A DNA stretch of 64,000 bases from Pseudomonas sp. MYb60 (GCF_002979555.1 NZ_PCOZ01000003.1:124001-188000); one strand, 5' to 3'; shown: positions 35,518 to 44,322, counted from the stretch's first letter. A program made the numbers and translations. Notes: generated by a model from the sequence alone, not told the origin.

Positions 35518-37077
35518 ATGCCCACAACAAGCCGCTCTATCACAATCGATTCGCCCACTACCGCCGCGTCCAGTCATACCCGGCTGATTCAGGTATTGGA
35601 TGCGCTTGTGCGGAGGGTCGGGGGTGAGCCTTGGGGCGTTCGAGAGCTTGCGGCAGAGCTTTCCGAGAGCCGGAGTACCGTTAATCGGATACTCGTTTCT
35701 CTGGTCGAAATCGGGTTAGCCACCGAGGCGGGCGTCGGTAAGTACAGTGTAGGGCCCAGAATTGACGTTTTAACCAAGACGCTCAGTGATTCAAGTGTGC
35801 TGCTCGGGTTGAGCGGGGAATCGTTGAGTTACTTGGCTGAATCCTCAAAGTGCACAGCACTTGTTTCTGTCTACTGCCCGCGCAGTCGCGGTTATTTCAT
35901 TGCTGCCTGCAGCGCAGCCGATGCAACACTTACTTTCAGGCCTCAATTGGGTGTGGTCTATCCACTGACTTTTGGAGACATTGGTAGGCAGATGGCGAGC
36001 TATCTTGACGCTGACGCGCACTGTTCGACCTCGCCGGGTACGGTGGCTAATGTTGATGATATTGTTCGCGCGGATCAAACGCTTGGGCAGTTATCAGAGT
36101 CCGAATTCCCCGACGCGTTATCAATCAGTGTTCGAATGCTCAACAACGGTCTACTCGTTTCGGTTTCTGTCCACTCCGCTGCCAGTGCGGAAGGTAAGAT
36201 TAATAAGCCGTTGGATATGGATGTGAGGCGTGTGATCGGAGAGATAGCGACTGATATCGAGTCGAAGACGCGCGATAGTTCTCAGGCTTCTCCACATATT
36301 TCTACAGAAAACGATAAGTCTACGGTTGATCGCCTTGAAAGACTTTTACTGCTTGTGTGCGCGTTCCCCAATGGATTGAAAAATACTGTTAAGTTGCACG
36401 GTCAGCTTCTGTGTAATGCCGCAACGGCGAAGCGATTAATACAGTCTGGCATTGAAACCGAACTGGTTACTCTGACGGAAAACACTCTATACCCTGGCCC
36501 AAGACTCTATCAATGGGCCGCAAGAATGAGCTCCGCTCATCGTAATCTTGCTGACCTAACGAGAAAGATTTTATCTTCGTTTGTGCAGGAAACCGGTGAA
36601 ACTATAGCCCTGCTTTCATACGACGACGTAGCTGAAAAAGCACAATTTCTTGAGGTGATTCAGGGATGGAGACCTATTCAATACAAGCTCCAGGTGAACG
36701 TAGATGTACCTCTTTACGCAGGTGCAGCCGGCAAGGCAGTGTTGGCTCACTGTGCGGCACATGTGATTGACACCATTAAATTAGTCAAACTAACCGAAGC
36801 GACCATTACGTCTCGTAAGGTGCTCAACGAAGAGTTGGCGGTCATCAAGCAAAGAGGCTGGGCGACGGGTGAAGGGGAGCGTGTATTAGGCGCATTTGGT
36901 TTAGCCGTGCCTTTTTTTGTTGACGGTAAAATTAGAGGATCAATTTCAGCGACTATCCCTCAGTATCGTAAAGACGAGCGTGACCTGCCGACATTAACGA
37001 CGCTAATGCGTGAAACAACTGCAAACATCGAGCGCTTGTTGTCGTTAGGCGTTGAGACCCAACCTAGTGGGCTATAG
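35518..37077 (+). CDS. Tandem-duplicated IclR family regulator (fused double IclR)
   Basis: A 519-residue protein, twice the usual IclR length of about 260. Half one has a winged helix at residues 21-78 (VRELAAELSESRSTVNRILV) and an IclR effector domain at about 80-245. Half two starts near 268 with a helix-turn-helix-like but degenerate segment (LKNTVKLHGQLLCNAATAKR, then LVTLTENTLYPGPRLYQW). A well-conserved effector domain follows at about 340-512 (PLYAGAAGKAVLAHC, RGWATGEGERVLGAFG). The first effector domain lacks the GAAGKA-type loop. Divergent from the hydroxy-acid cluster (170 bases), which it probably controls. AT-rich. The frame is continuous, so this is not two genes. Confidence 0.85.
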   Translation: MPTTSRSITIDSPTTAASSHTRLIQVLDALVRRVGGEPWGVRELAAELSESRSTVNRILVSLVEIGLATEAGVGKYSVGPRIDVLTKTLSDSSVLLGLSGESLSYLAESSKCTALVSVYCPRSRGYFIAACSAADATLTFRPQLGVVYPLTFGDIGRQMASYLDADAHCSTSPGTVANVDDIVRADQTLGQLSESEFPDALSISVRMLNNGLLVSVSVHSAASAEGKINKPLDMDVRRVIGEIATDIESKTRDSSQASPHISTENDKSTVDRLERLLLLVCAFPNGLKNTVKLHGQLLCNAATAKRLIQSGIETELVTLTENTLYPGPRLYQWAARMSSAHRNLADLTRKILSSFVQETGETIALLSYDDVAEKAQFLEVIQGWRPIQYKLQVNVDVPLYAGAAGKAVLAHCAAHVIDTIKLVKLTEATITSRKVLNEELAVIKQRGWATGEGERVLGAFGLAVPFFVDGKIRGSISATIPQYRKDERDLPTLTTLMRETTANIERLLSLGVETQPSGL

Positions 37078-37122
37078 CCACCTGGGCCAAGATCGTATTC
37101 TAGGGGGGGCATTTTTCGCCTA

Positions 37123-38082
37123 CTAACTGGATTTGAACCGAGCACGATACTCTCCGGGTGTTACTGAAAAGCTTTTTATAAAGCTGCGTATCAGGGTAGC
37201 CTCGTTGCCTAGGCCACATTTAGTGGCAACTGTTTTTAGTGGTGCGTTCGACGTTACAAGCATATGGCGTGCAGCTTCTAAGCGAATCTGGTCAACCATT
37301 TTGCTTGGCGTATATCCTGTGACCTCACGATATTTTCGAGCAAAGGTTCTGTCGCTCATATTCATAAAGTTTGCTAAAGACGATACGGATAGGTCGCTGC
37401 TGAGATTGTTATTAAGCCAAACATGCAGGTCTGAGAACTGAATGCTTTTCGCCTGTAAGGTTAATGATGAGCTGAATTGGTTTTGATCTCCAGGGCGCTT
37501 CAAGAAAACAACTAAATGTCGCGCAACTTCAAGTGCTGCAGTATGTCCTAAGTCAGATTCCACCATCGCCAGAGCCAAATCTATTCCTGACGTAACTCCT
37601 GCAGAAGTCCATAAGTCCCCATCATCGATGAATATCGGCCCGCGCTTCACGTTCGCAGAAGGAAAATCAAGTTCCAACTTGTCATAAGCAGACCAATGGG
37701 TCGTTACATTTCGCCCATTTAGTTTGTCAGCGGTGGCTAGAGCAAAAATCCCTGTGCAGACGGAAACTAGACGCTTTGCTTTTTCAATGTGTTTCACGAA
37801 ATGTGTAAAAAACTTCTGGTCTTCACAAAATTTATGTATTCCAGGGCCGCCAGGTACGATCAGCGTATGCGGTGCCGGCGTTTCAGGCCCCAAAATTGCG
37901 GCGTTCAATGAGAAGTCAGAGAAAATTTCCGTCGTTGGATTTAACGAGAGAATAGATAGAGAGTACGGCGGGTGATCAGGATGAGCAAAATGATTAGCCG
38001 CGATGAATACATCCAAGGGGCCAGCTAGGTCGAGCAGGCTAACTTCGGAGTAGGTAATAAACTGAACAGATTTAACAGACAT
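37123..38082 (-). CDS. GlxA family AraC-type regulator (second copy of the class)
   Basis: This regulator of about 319 residues has a DJ-1/PfpI domain at about 3-175 (QFITYSEVSLLDLAGPLDVF; RLVSVCTGIFALATADKL with the elbow Cys) and an AraC DNA-binding domain at about 215-315 (VSSLANFMNMSDRTFARKYRE; VATKCGLGNEATLIRSFIKS). I chose the ATG at 38082 (MSVKSVQFI); ATGs at 38103 and 38112 are alternatives with poorer family fit. It is AT-rich. A 23-base element upstream (38128) is repeated exactly at 41854, a probable binding site for this protein. Confidence 0.88.
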   Translation of the reverse strand: MSVKSVQFITYSEVSLLDLAGPLDVFIAANHFAHPDHPPYSLSILSLNPTTEIFSDFSLNAAILGPETPAPHTLIVPGGPGIHKFCEDQKFFTHFVKHIEKAKRLVSVCTGIFALATADKLNGRNVTTHWSAYDKLELDFPSANVKRGPIFIDDGDLWTSAGVTSGIDLALAMVESDLGHTAALEVARHLVVFLKRPGDQNQFSSSLTLQAKSIQFSDLHVWLNNNLSSDLSVSSLANFMNMSDRTFARKYREVTGYTPSKMVDQIRLEAARHMLVTSNAPLKTVATKCGLGNEATLIRSFIKSFSVTPGEYRARFKSS

Positions 38083-38127
38083 TTTGAGTAAATTCTCCGA
38101 CATGAGCCCCATGGGGTCTAGCGATTT

Positions 38128-38154
38128 TGGCAGAAATCATCAACGTTTTGTCAT
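38128..38154. promoter_or_regulatory. Candidate GlxA-type regulator operator, site 1
   Basis: The 23 bases at 38128-38150 (starting TGGCAGAAATCATC, ending AACGTTTTG) recur exactly at 41854-41876. Here TGGCAG (38128) is followed 21 bases later by the imperfect TGTCAT (38149). Two direct half-sites two helical turns apart are what AraC-type proteins bind. The site lies between the regulator's own start (38082, minus) and the small ABM-like gene (38310, plus), so it could serve either. Confidence 0.6.
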
Positions 38155-38309
38155 GTTTTTTAGCCGACTTGCGCCTATTGTGACCTTAATCGAAAACGCG
38201 TCAGGGTGGCTCGATATCGCAGAGTTTTTTAGTAATACTGAGTCTCATCTTGTCTTGCCTTGGCGGGTGTTTGGATATTAATTGGTAGCTTTGATTGGAG
38301 GTTGGCTAT

Positions 38310-38591
38310 ATGTCGGGTCTTATGAAGAGCGCGATGGGATTCGAAGTGAGCATGGATGATGGTTTTCAGATCAGGATTTCTAATATTCTTCGATTAGTCG
38401 AGCTTAATTCTTTGGGTGTAGCAAAATGTGAATTAAGTAGCGTTGCCGCACCGAACAGCTGGAGGATTGAGTGTTTGTGGCATGACCAACAGGCAATGCA
38501 TGATCATTTCGTATCTTGCCAACTTCAGGATCTGATAGGTTTACTTGCTTCTCGATCCCGTAAAATTGTATTTGAGTGCGATTGTGACTGA
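38310..38591 (+). CDS. Small dimeric alpha/beta-barrel protein, ABM-like
   Basis: A 93-residue protein. The spacing of hydrophobic strands and the segment APNSWRIECLWHDQQAMHDH, then SCQLQDLIGLL, resembles antibiotic-biosynthesis-monooxygenase (ABM) proteins, in which a strand-W-x-(S/D)-x-x-AM-x-x-H motif leads into the second helix. No signal peptide. The ATG at 38310 has GGAGG 8 bases upstream. The match is by eye and moderate. Divergent from the GlxA-type regulator and possibly controlled through the 38128 site. Confidence 0.6.
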   Translation: MSGLMKSAMGFEVSMDDGFQIRISNILRLVELNSLGVAKCELSSVAAPNSWRIECLWHDQQAMHDHFVSCQLQDLIGLLASRSRKIVFECDCD

Positions 38592-38719
38592 GGCCATCCC
38601 TAAATATCCACGCGTTTACACTGTCTTCCTGGTTCTGTTAGAAGACTGAGTGGACGCCAGCGCGGTAGCCCAACCCGGTGTGCTGCTGAGGCCAAAATAG
38701 ACCCCAGCAACTTGTCACA

Positions 38720-40801
38720 TCAGAAGTCGATGGTCACTCCGGTATATAGCGCACGTCCATCACCTGGTGAATGCAGGGAGGCTTTGGCGCCATCCGGGTC
38801 ATACCAGACGTATTCGTAATAGCGGTTGGTGAGGTTTTTAAGCTGCAGGTCGACGCTCACTGACTGCGTCACCTTGTACGTTGCACCCATGTTCATCAGC
38901 ACGTAACCGCCGTAAGTCCCCTTGGTGTTTTCCCGCTCCAGGTAATAGTTGGTTTGGCCGTTCATCCAGGCTGTCAGCTGTAGCGCAGGTGTCGCGTCAT
39001 AGCGGATGCCGGTGTTGTAGAGGTGATGCGGGATGTGGTCGATTTCCTGGCCTTTGCTGTTGGGAAGGGTGGCACTGGGCTGGAGTATTTTCGAGTACTG
39101 CCAGGAGTACGCCATCCACATTTCAGTGCGTTCATTCGGGTGCAGGTTGACCTGCAAGTCGTAGCCCCAGCGCCGGGTTTCACCGACGTTATCGGATTCG
39201 CCGCTGGGGTCGTTGAGCCGGCGACTGACTTCTCCCGACGCCTCTTGCTGCCAATACGCGACGCGCCCGTCCACCCAGTCCGCCGGCGTGAACTTGATCC
39301 CGGTTTCCCAGCCTTCGTTGATCGACGGCGCCAGATCGGTGTCCCTCGGCGGAATCTTGTAGGCCGCAGCCCCGGTGCCCACCTGGAACGTGCGACCCCA
39401 GTTCGCATAGAAGCTGGCGACGTCCCACGGGGAATACACCACGCTGATCTTCGGCTGCTTGATCAGGCCGTAGTCATTGATGTCGTAGTCCATGCCGGTC
39501 ATTTCGTTGGTGAAATCGCCCTGGATCTTGTCGACCCGGTAGGCGGGTACGATTTTAAGCGACTCGAACGGTTTGATCTCTGCCTGGACATAAGCACCGT
39601 AAGTGTCGAAGTCGAACTGCTGGTCGCGGGTGGTCGCTAGACGTGTGCGGTCTCTGGTGCGATAGCGCTCACTTTTGTTCTGTTGCTGCTGTACGTCTGC
39701 ACCGCTTTCCAGGGCAAAGTCGTAGAGCCAGCTCACTTCAGGGCGCCAGGTCAGGGAGGTGAGGGCGCCATATTGGGTCTCGTAGGCGTCGCGTTCCTGC
39801 TGTGCGCTGGTGCGCCAATATTGCGTCCAGCGCCGGTCATCGAAGGTGTTGACGTAAGTTTTTGCAGACCAGGCGAGTGTGTCGGCCAGGTCGGTATCGA
39901 AATGCACGCTGACCTGGTTCATGCGCCGCGTGCCCTTGTCCGTGGCGTTGAAGCTGTTGGTCATTTCGGGATGATGGCGGGCATCGTCCTCGCTCAGATA
40001 ACCGGGCTCTTGCGCCTCGGTCTCGTAATGACGGGCGATCAGGCCGATGCGGTAGCTGTCATCGTCCGGCGTGTAAAACCATTTGCCCGACATGGAAAAC
40101 TTGTCGGCTTTGGCGTGATCGCGGTAGCCATCGGCTTTCTGATAGGCGAAGAAATAGTTCTGTGTCCAGTTGCTGCCTTCGATGCCCTTTGCGAGTTGGG
40201 TTTCCTGAGTATTGAAGCTGCCATAACGCAGTCGCGCCTTGGTGTAATCGCCGCCGGTGCGGGTGAACATATTGACGTTGCCGGCGATGTTATTCAGGCC
40301 ATAACGCGCATCGCTGGTGCCGCGCACCACCTCGATGCTGTCCAGCTCCATGGGGAAAATCATGTCCATGAACGGCATGTTGCCGTCGTTGCTATTGCTC
40401 GGGATGCCGTCGATCAGCAACTTCACCGCGTTCACTTCGCCTTCGCCGTTAAAGCCTCGGAAGGAGATTTTGCCGGAGGTGGTACCTTGATTGAACTCGG
40501 TCAGCATTACCCCGGGCGCACGGCTGAACAACTCCCAGCTGTAGTTGACCGGCATCTTTTCAAGGATGTCCGCACCCAGAATATCGACTGAACTCAGTAC
40601 GCTGCTGGTGCTTAGCGGGCCGCTGGCTGAGCCTTGAATGCTCACGGCGCCGAGGGTCAACGTTGAGTTTTCGGGTTTGCCGGCGTCAGCTAATGCCAGC
40701 GATAGCGGGCTCAGTGCGAGCACGCTTATGGAAAACACGGGCCACATGGTAGTGGACACAGACAAACGCTTTGCAGGGCGCAGAGAAAATGGAGCAGGCA
40801 T
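38720..40801 (-). CDS. TonB-dependent outer-membrane receptor
   Basis: A 693-residue outer-membrane receptor with a signal peptide (VFSISVLALSPLSLALADA), then a TonB box-like stretch (LTLGAVSIQG). The plug domain follows at about 60-190 (LFSRAPGVMLTEFNQG; FRGFNGEGEVNAVKLLIDG; DSIEVVRGTSDARYG), and then a 22-strand barrel ending in the required terminal aromatic (YTGVTIDF). The mature text has no Cys and no extended Met/His clusters, so the ligand (siderophore, metal chelate, other) is unclear. I chose ATG 40801 with AGGAAG upstream. A DUF2946 gene lies 99 bases upstream and is probably co-transcribed. Confidence 0.93.
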   Translation of the reverse strand: MPAPFSLRPAKRLSVSTTMWPVFSISVLALSPLSLALADAGKPENSTLTLGAVSIQGSASGPLSTSSVLSSVDILGADILEKMPVNYSWELFSRAPGVMLTEFNQGTTSGKISFRGFNGEGEVNAVKLLIDGIPSNSNDGNMPFMDMIFPMELDSIEVVRGTSDARYGLNNIAGNVNMFTRTGGDYTKARLRYGSFNTQETQLAKGIEGSNWTQNYFFAYQKADGYRDHAKADKFSMSGKWFYTPDDDSYRIGLIARHYETEAQEPGYLSEDDARHHPEMTNSFNATDKGTRRMNQVSVHFDTDLADTLAWSAKTYVNTFDDRRWTQYWRTSAQQERDAYETQYGALTSLTWRPEVSWLYDFALESGADVQQQQNKSERYRTRDRTRLATTRDQQFDFDTYGAYVQAEIKPFESLKIVPAYRVDKIQGDFTNEMTGMDYDINDYGLIKQPKISVVYSPWDVASFYANWGRTFQVGTGAAAYKIPPRDTDLAPSINEGWETGIKFTPADWVDGRVAYWQQEASGEVSRRLNDPSGESDNVGETRRWGYDLQVNLHPNERTEMWMAYSWQYSKILQPSATLPNSKGQEIDHIPHHLYNTGIRYDATPALQLTAWMNGQTNYYLERENTKGTYGGYVLMNMGATYKVTQSVSVDLQLKNLTNRYYEYVWYDPDGAKASLHSPGDGRALYTGVTIDF

Positions 40802-40900
40802 AACACGCACTTCCTGATGATCAAGAAACTTAACGTTCAGCGCTAGTTGCTGAAAGGTTTTAAAGGGGGGCAACACCGCACAGCATCAGCGGTGGTGTGA

Positions 40901-41290
40901 TCAGGCAAAAGGGGAGGCGCGAGGGCTCAGGCTGGGCCAGCGAATACGCGGATGCAACGTCGGCAGGACAGGATTTTCCAGGGCGGTGTTGGCGGTGTAC
41001 TGCGGTAGGAAATGCCGGTAGTAATTGGACGGTAATGCAGCCATTCCGGCGTGCCCGCAACAGCAATCAGCATGCTGCACGGCAGGTTTTGACTGCGGCA
41101 GTTGCAGGGCAAGGATTACTTTGCTGAACTCTTTGGGCAGCGCACTCAAGCTGCCGCCTGAACAGAACCCACCCCAGAGCATCAGGCGCACATCCGGCGC
41201 CTGCATCGCACGGCTCATCGGCATGGCGAACAGGTTGAGCAGGACGGCTAGGCAGGCTATCCAGGGACAGATGCGTTTCAAAGAACTCAT
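40901..41290 (-). CDS. DUF2946 family protein (copy C)
   Basis: A 129-residue envelope protein with an N-terminal signal/membrane segment (ICPWIACLAVLLNLFAMPM) and the DUF2946 metal-type cluster HADCCCGHAGM at about residue 75. The tail is Pro/Arg-rich (PRIRWPSLSPRASPF), as in copy B. It stands directly upstream of a TonB-dependent receptor, the common genomic partner. The receptor-DUF2946 pairing recurs in this window at 21797-23889, where the receptor is broken. Confidence 0.8.
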   Translation of the reverse strand: MSSLKRICPWIACLAVLLNLFAMPMSRAMQAPDVRLMLWGGFCSGGSLSALPKEFSKVILALQLPQSKPAVQHADCCCGHAGMAALPSNYYRHFLPQYTANTALENPVLPTLHPRIRWPSLSPRASPFA

Positions 41291-41450
41291 GATTGAATCG
41301 CCGCTATGGGGGAGCTATTTAGCTGGTTTTATTTAGTTAAGTAAAATTTTATGCACCGGTACTTGGCGACACGTCGTGTTTAAGCATTCATGTCCCGCAA
41401 TCACACCAGTTGATTGATTCAGCTTTATCAGGGCGTCCTGATGAGGATAT

Positions 41451-41738
41451 TCATTTAGCCATCCACTCTATGACTGCTTTGTAATCCTCTGGCGTGCATT
41501 GCATGCAGAGGCCGCGCGTTGGCATCACGCCGTATCCGAAAGTGACTCGTTTGACCAGCAAGTCCATCCCTTGCTCAAGGCGCGGTGCCCACGCTTTCGT
41601 GTCTCCTTTTTTAGGGGCGGTGCGTAATTGACCGTTATGGCATACGCCACATGATTGATTAAAAACCGTCTCAGGATCTTGTGCAGCGTCCGCCAAAAAA
41701 GGTAATGAGCCGACAGCTAAAATAACTAAATATTTCAT
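41451..41738 (-). CDS. Small periplasmic cytochrome c (c5-like)
   Basis: A 95-residue protein with a signal peptide (KYLVILAVGSLPFLADA), a heme-binding CGVCH at residues 30-34, and a Met axial-ligand candidate in GYGVMPTRGLC at about 72. The second pair of cysteines (CMQC) is typical of cytochrome c5-like proteins. It carries electrons in the periplasm. No oxidase or dehydrogenase gene adjoins it; upstream, a 23-base repeat of the GlxA-type operator (41854) suggests shared control. Confidence 0.92.
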   Translation of the reverse strand: MKYLVILAVGSLPFLADAAQDPETVFNQSCGVCHNGQLRTAPKKGDTKAWAPRLEQGMDLLVKRVTFGYGVMPTRGLCMQCTPEDYKAVIEWMAK

Positions 41739-41853
41739 TTTATACCTCTAAATCCCTGCCGATGCTCAGCAAGCAGTTACTGCAAGAGTTTAGCATTTTA
41801 AAAAGATCATGTTGTAGTGCGACAGTTGGCCGCAGGGTGTTTGGAGATTCTGA

Positions 41854-41880
41854 TGGCAGAAATCATCAACGTTTTGGCAG
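41854..41880. promoter_or_regulatory. Candidate GlxA-type regulator operator, site 2
   Basis: The 23 bases at 41854-41876 are identical to 38128-38150. Here the two half-sites are perfect: TGGCAG at 41854 and TGGCAG at 41875, spaced 21 bases. It lies in the 304-base gap between the divergent cytochrome c (41738, minus) and lipoprotein (42043, plus) genes. The rest of that gap is AT-rich with no further feature I can support. Confidence 0.65.
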
Positions 41881-42042
41881 TGTTGCTATTGCCGTCGAAA
41901 CTATAATTACAGTTATGGCTGCCTAATTATTTGGCATTGTCTTTTGATACTAAAACATTTCGGATCTTGGGTGTCCGAAGCCTCTCTATTATGATTGGTA
42001 GGGCATATATGCTAAATTTAAAGGTGACGAGGTTGTTTTCAG

Positions 42043-42678
42043 TTGATCGATCATACTTTGGTGCTCATAGAGTTTTTTATTTTATTGCCCATTGTAATGT
42101 TATTAGGCTGTACCACAGAGAAAAATGGCGGAAACATTGAGGTAGTAAGGACGAATCCTGTGAGCCTGCCAGCAGTGCCAGTCGCTCTCATTGTGAGCAC
42201 CACTGCGAATGAAACAGTTAAGGAGCTAGAAAGTTATAATTTGCGATGGTCATCAGGATTTGCAGCGAACCTGTACACAAAAGCTATACGCAAAGCCTAT
42301 ATAGAAACTTCAGATCCTTATTTAAGCGTCGGAGCAGTCGTGCTAATGCTGGAGAATCGTTTTGGCAGCGTGCAACGCTTCCAATTTTTTGACGAAGCAT
42401 CACACAATGGCTATAAGCTCGTTGCAAGTTTAGACATGCGAACGCAGCTTATGAGTGAGCGGTCTTCACAGCTGGCTTCTTACTTGTCGCTGGAATTTTA
42501 TACAGCAGATCATCTATCTCTTGGCGTAGTGGAGGGCAGCGATAGTCGTACGCTATCCTCTGTTTGGGCGGGAGCTAAGCGCGAAGATGAGATAATATCG
42601 GATATACGTCAGCAGGGCGAAGTTCAAGTGCGTGTTCGGGCAAGGCCCGGCTCATCAGATATTCTTGAGTCGGGCTAA
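42043..42678 (+). CDS. Putative lipoprotein, hypothetical
   Basis: A 211-residue protein from a TTG start. The hydrophobic stretch FFILLPIVMLLGC ends in a lipobox (L-L-G-C at about residue 23), so it is probably a lipoprotein of the outer or inner membrane. The mature part has a plausible globular fold (LRWSSGFAANLYTKAIRKAY; VGAVVLMLENRFGSVQRFQF), but I recognise no domain. The gene is AT-rich and looks acquired. A start at GTG 42061 is also possible. Preceded by the operator-like site at 41854. Confidence 0.7.
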   Translation: MIDHTLVLIEFFILLPIVMLLGCTTEKNGGNIEVVRTNPVSLPAVPVALIVSTTANETVKELESYNLRWSSGFAANLYTKAIRKAYIETSDPYLSVGAVVLMLENRFGSVQRFQFFDEASHNGYKLVASLDMRTQLMSERSSQLASYLSLEFYTADHLSLGVVEGSDSRTLSSVWAGAKREDEIISDIRQQGEVQVRVRARPGSSDILESG

Positions 42679-42686
42679 ACCTTGAT

Positions 42687-42860
42687 TTATATATCCGGCA
42701 TTTTCTCCAATGACCCTAAAGCACCACGGACATTATCTCCGACTTCAGCGCTACCTTAGGCTTCGACATGGAGAGTTAGCTCCATCAAGGCCGCCTCTAG
42801 GGCAAGCTGGTTTTGGTACATCCGTTCCAACACGTCTGACAACGAATATTCGGTAGGCAT
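42687..42860 (-). pseudogene. Small conserved protein gene with an in-frame ochre codon
   Basis: From the ATG ending at 42860 (AGGGG about 12 bases upstream) the frame reads MPTEYSLSDVLERMYQ, then NQLALEAALMELTLHVEA, to a TAA at 42756-42758. In the same frame it continues GSAEVGDNVRGALGSLEKMPDI to TAA at 42687. The whole matches the pattern of a short pseudomonad protein family recalled as 'NQLALEAALMELTLWVEQRGSAEVAENVRGAL'. The internal stop replaces a residue next to GSAEV, and a single change (CAA to TAA) would account for it. The C-terminus is also shorter than I expect, so the gene is probably decayed. Confidence 0.6.
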
Positions 42861-43158
42861 TTACGTGTACCCCTCAGGAACGAGCGGCACGGCGCCGCAT
42901 AAAGAATGAATAGCATCCGCCCGATTATCTACCTAAAGGCTCCAGACGTGGATTGGTCTAAGGAAACCGGACACCCGTTTTAGCGATGCGAAGCGTTTAG
43001 CCAGTCAGTGAGATACGGGATATGGGTAGGATTTTTATAGTGCATTTGCGTTACGAAAATTGGTGCATTTGGGCTATCTCCGAACGTATATTCATTCGCC
43101 ATACTCAGACAGGATAAGGCACAACGGCTTGCTCCTATAACTCGTAAAGGGCGTCTGT

Positions 43159-44127
43159 ATGACCACTGTCTATGATACCAATCGTACGTTATTCCGCGTG
43201 TCCTGGAGTTCCGTATTGGCCGGTAGCGCAATTGCTCTGGTGACTTACGTAGTGCTTAGCGTTCTGGGAACTGCTATTGGTGCCAGCGCGGTGTCCCCGA
43301 TGCAAGCTGGCAATCCGCTCAGTGGTTACGGCACGGGTGCTGGAATTTGGTTGTTCGTTTCCACTCTGGTGGCAATCGGGGTCGGAGCTTTTGTGTCTGG
43401 GCGCACTGCACCAGATCGCGGCGGTTTACATGGTTTACTGACTTGGACAGTTACAACCTTACTCACGACTTGGCTGTTGGCCGGCCTGGCTGCAGGCGTG
43501 GTTGGAACTGCTGGCTCTGTAGTTGGTAAAGGTCTGTCGACTGCAGGTGCCGGCATCGCAGCTGCGGCTCCTGGTATAGGTGATAGCGTCAAAAAGCAAT
43601 TGAACGAACAAGGTGTTCAACTGGATTGGAACAGCCTTCAGGGTGAGTTGGAAACGCTGTTGAAGCAGAGTGGAAAACCAGAATTGGCCCCAGAAAATAT
43701 GGAGCAAAAAGCGGATCAAGCTGCCGCAGATGGCAAGCAATCAGCTTCCAACGCAGCCACTGATCCTGCCCAAGCAGGTGATCAATTGAAGCAGTGGTTT
43801 GAGCGTGTAAAGGCTTCCGGTGAGCCGGCGCTTAACGCTGCGGATAAAGAGGCCCTAGTCAATATTGTTGCTGCCCGCACCGGCAAGAGTAAGGAGGAGG
43901 CGACTCAGATCGTTGATAACTACGCTCAGGCCTATCAGCAAGCAATGCAGAAGTTCGAAGAGCTGAAACAACAAGCTGAGCAAAAGGCGCGTGAAGCTGG
44001 AGAAATCGCTGCCAAACAAATCTCCCGCGCAGCCTGGAGCACTCTGGCATTGCTGTTATTGGGTGCTGCTCTAAGCTTCTTTGTCGGTCGCGTGGCACTG
44101 ACCAACCGCCGCATTCCTACAGCTTGA
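43159..44127 (+). CDS. Integral membrane protein with coiled-coil domain, hypothetical
   Basis: A 322-residue inner-membrane protein. Three hydrophobic segments lie in the first 130 residues (SVLAGSAIALVTYVVLSVLG, IWLFVSTLVAIGVGAFVSG, TVTTLLTTWLLAGLAAGVVG). A long Gln/Ala/Lys-rich, probably coiled-coil, periplasmic or cytoplasmic domain follows (about 150-285), with a last helix near the C-terminus (TLALLLLGAALSFFVGRVAL) ending in Arg. It resembles the pseudomonad 'CAP-Gly/YrzE-like' membrane proteins of unknown role. The second CsbD paralogue follows 195 bases downstream, so an envelope-stress role is plausible. Confidence 0.8.
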   Translation: MTTVYDTNRTLFRVSWSSVLAGSAIALVTYVVLSVLGTAIGASAVSPMQAGNPLSGYGTGAGIWLFVSTLVAIGVGAFVSGRTAPDRGGLHGLLTWTVTTLLTTWLLAGLAAGVVGTAGSVVGKGLSTAGAGIAAAAPGIGDSVKKQLNEQGVQLDWNSLQGELETLLKQSGKPELAPENMEQKADQAAADGKQSASNAATDPAQAGDQLKQWFERVKASGEPALNAADKEALVNIVAARTGKSKEEATQIVDNYAQAYQQAMQKFEELKQQAEQKAREAGEIAAKQISRAAWSTLALLLLGAALSFFVGRVALTNRRIPTA

Positions 44128-44322
44128 TTTGGATCATAGGAGGAGGGCGGCGAGGATGCCGCTCCTCTCCGTCTTGGCAACTTCGGCAAAGCTAGGCTCC
44201 TACTATTTGTTGCGATTGAACCAACCACCTGGACGCCGTACCTGAGTCTGTGCGAGCAATTCCAGTTTGCTTAGTCAGGAAATTTTGAGTTCCCCCCATT
44301 TACAGAGAAGGTTCGAACGATC

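Noticed and set aside
42980..43102. A 40-codon minus-strand ORF ending IPYLTDWLNASHR
   Set aside because: Compact and plausible, but with no good ribosome-binding site and no family. Not supported.
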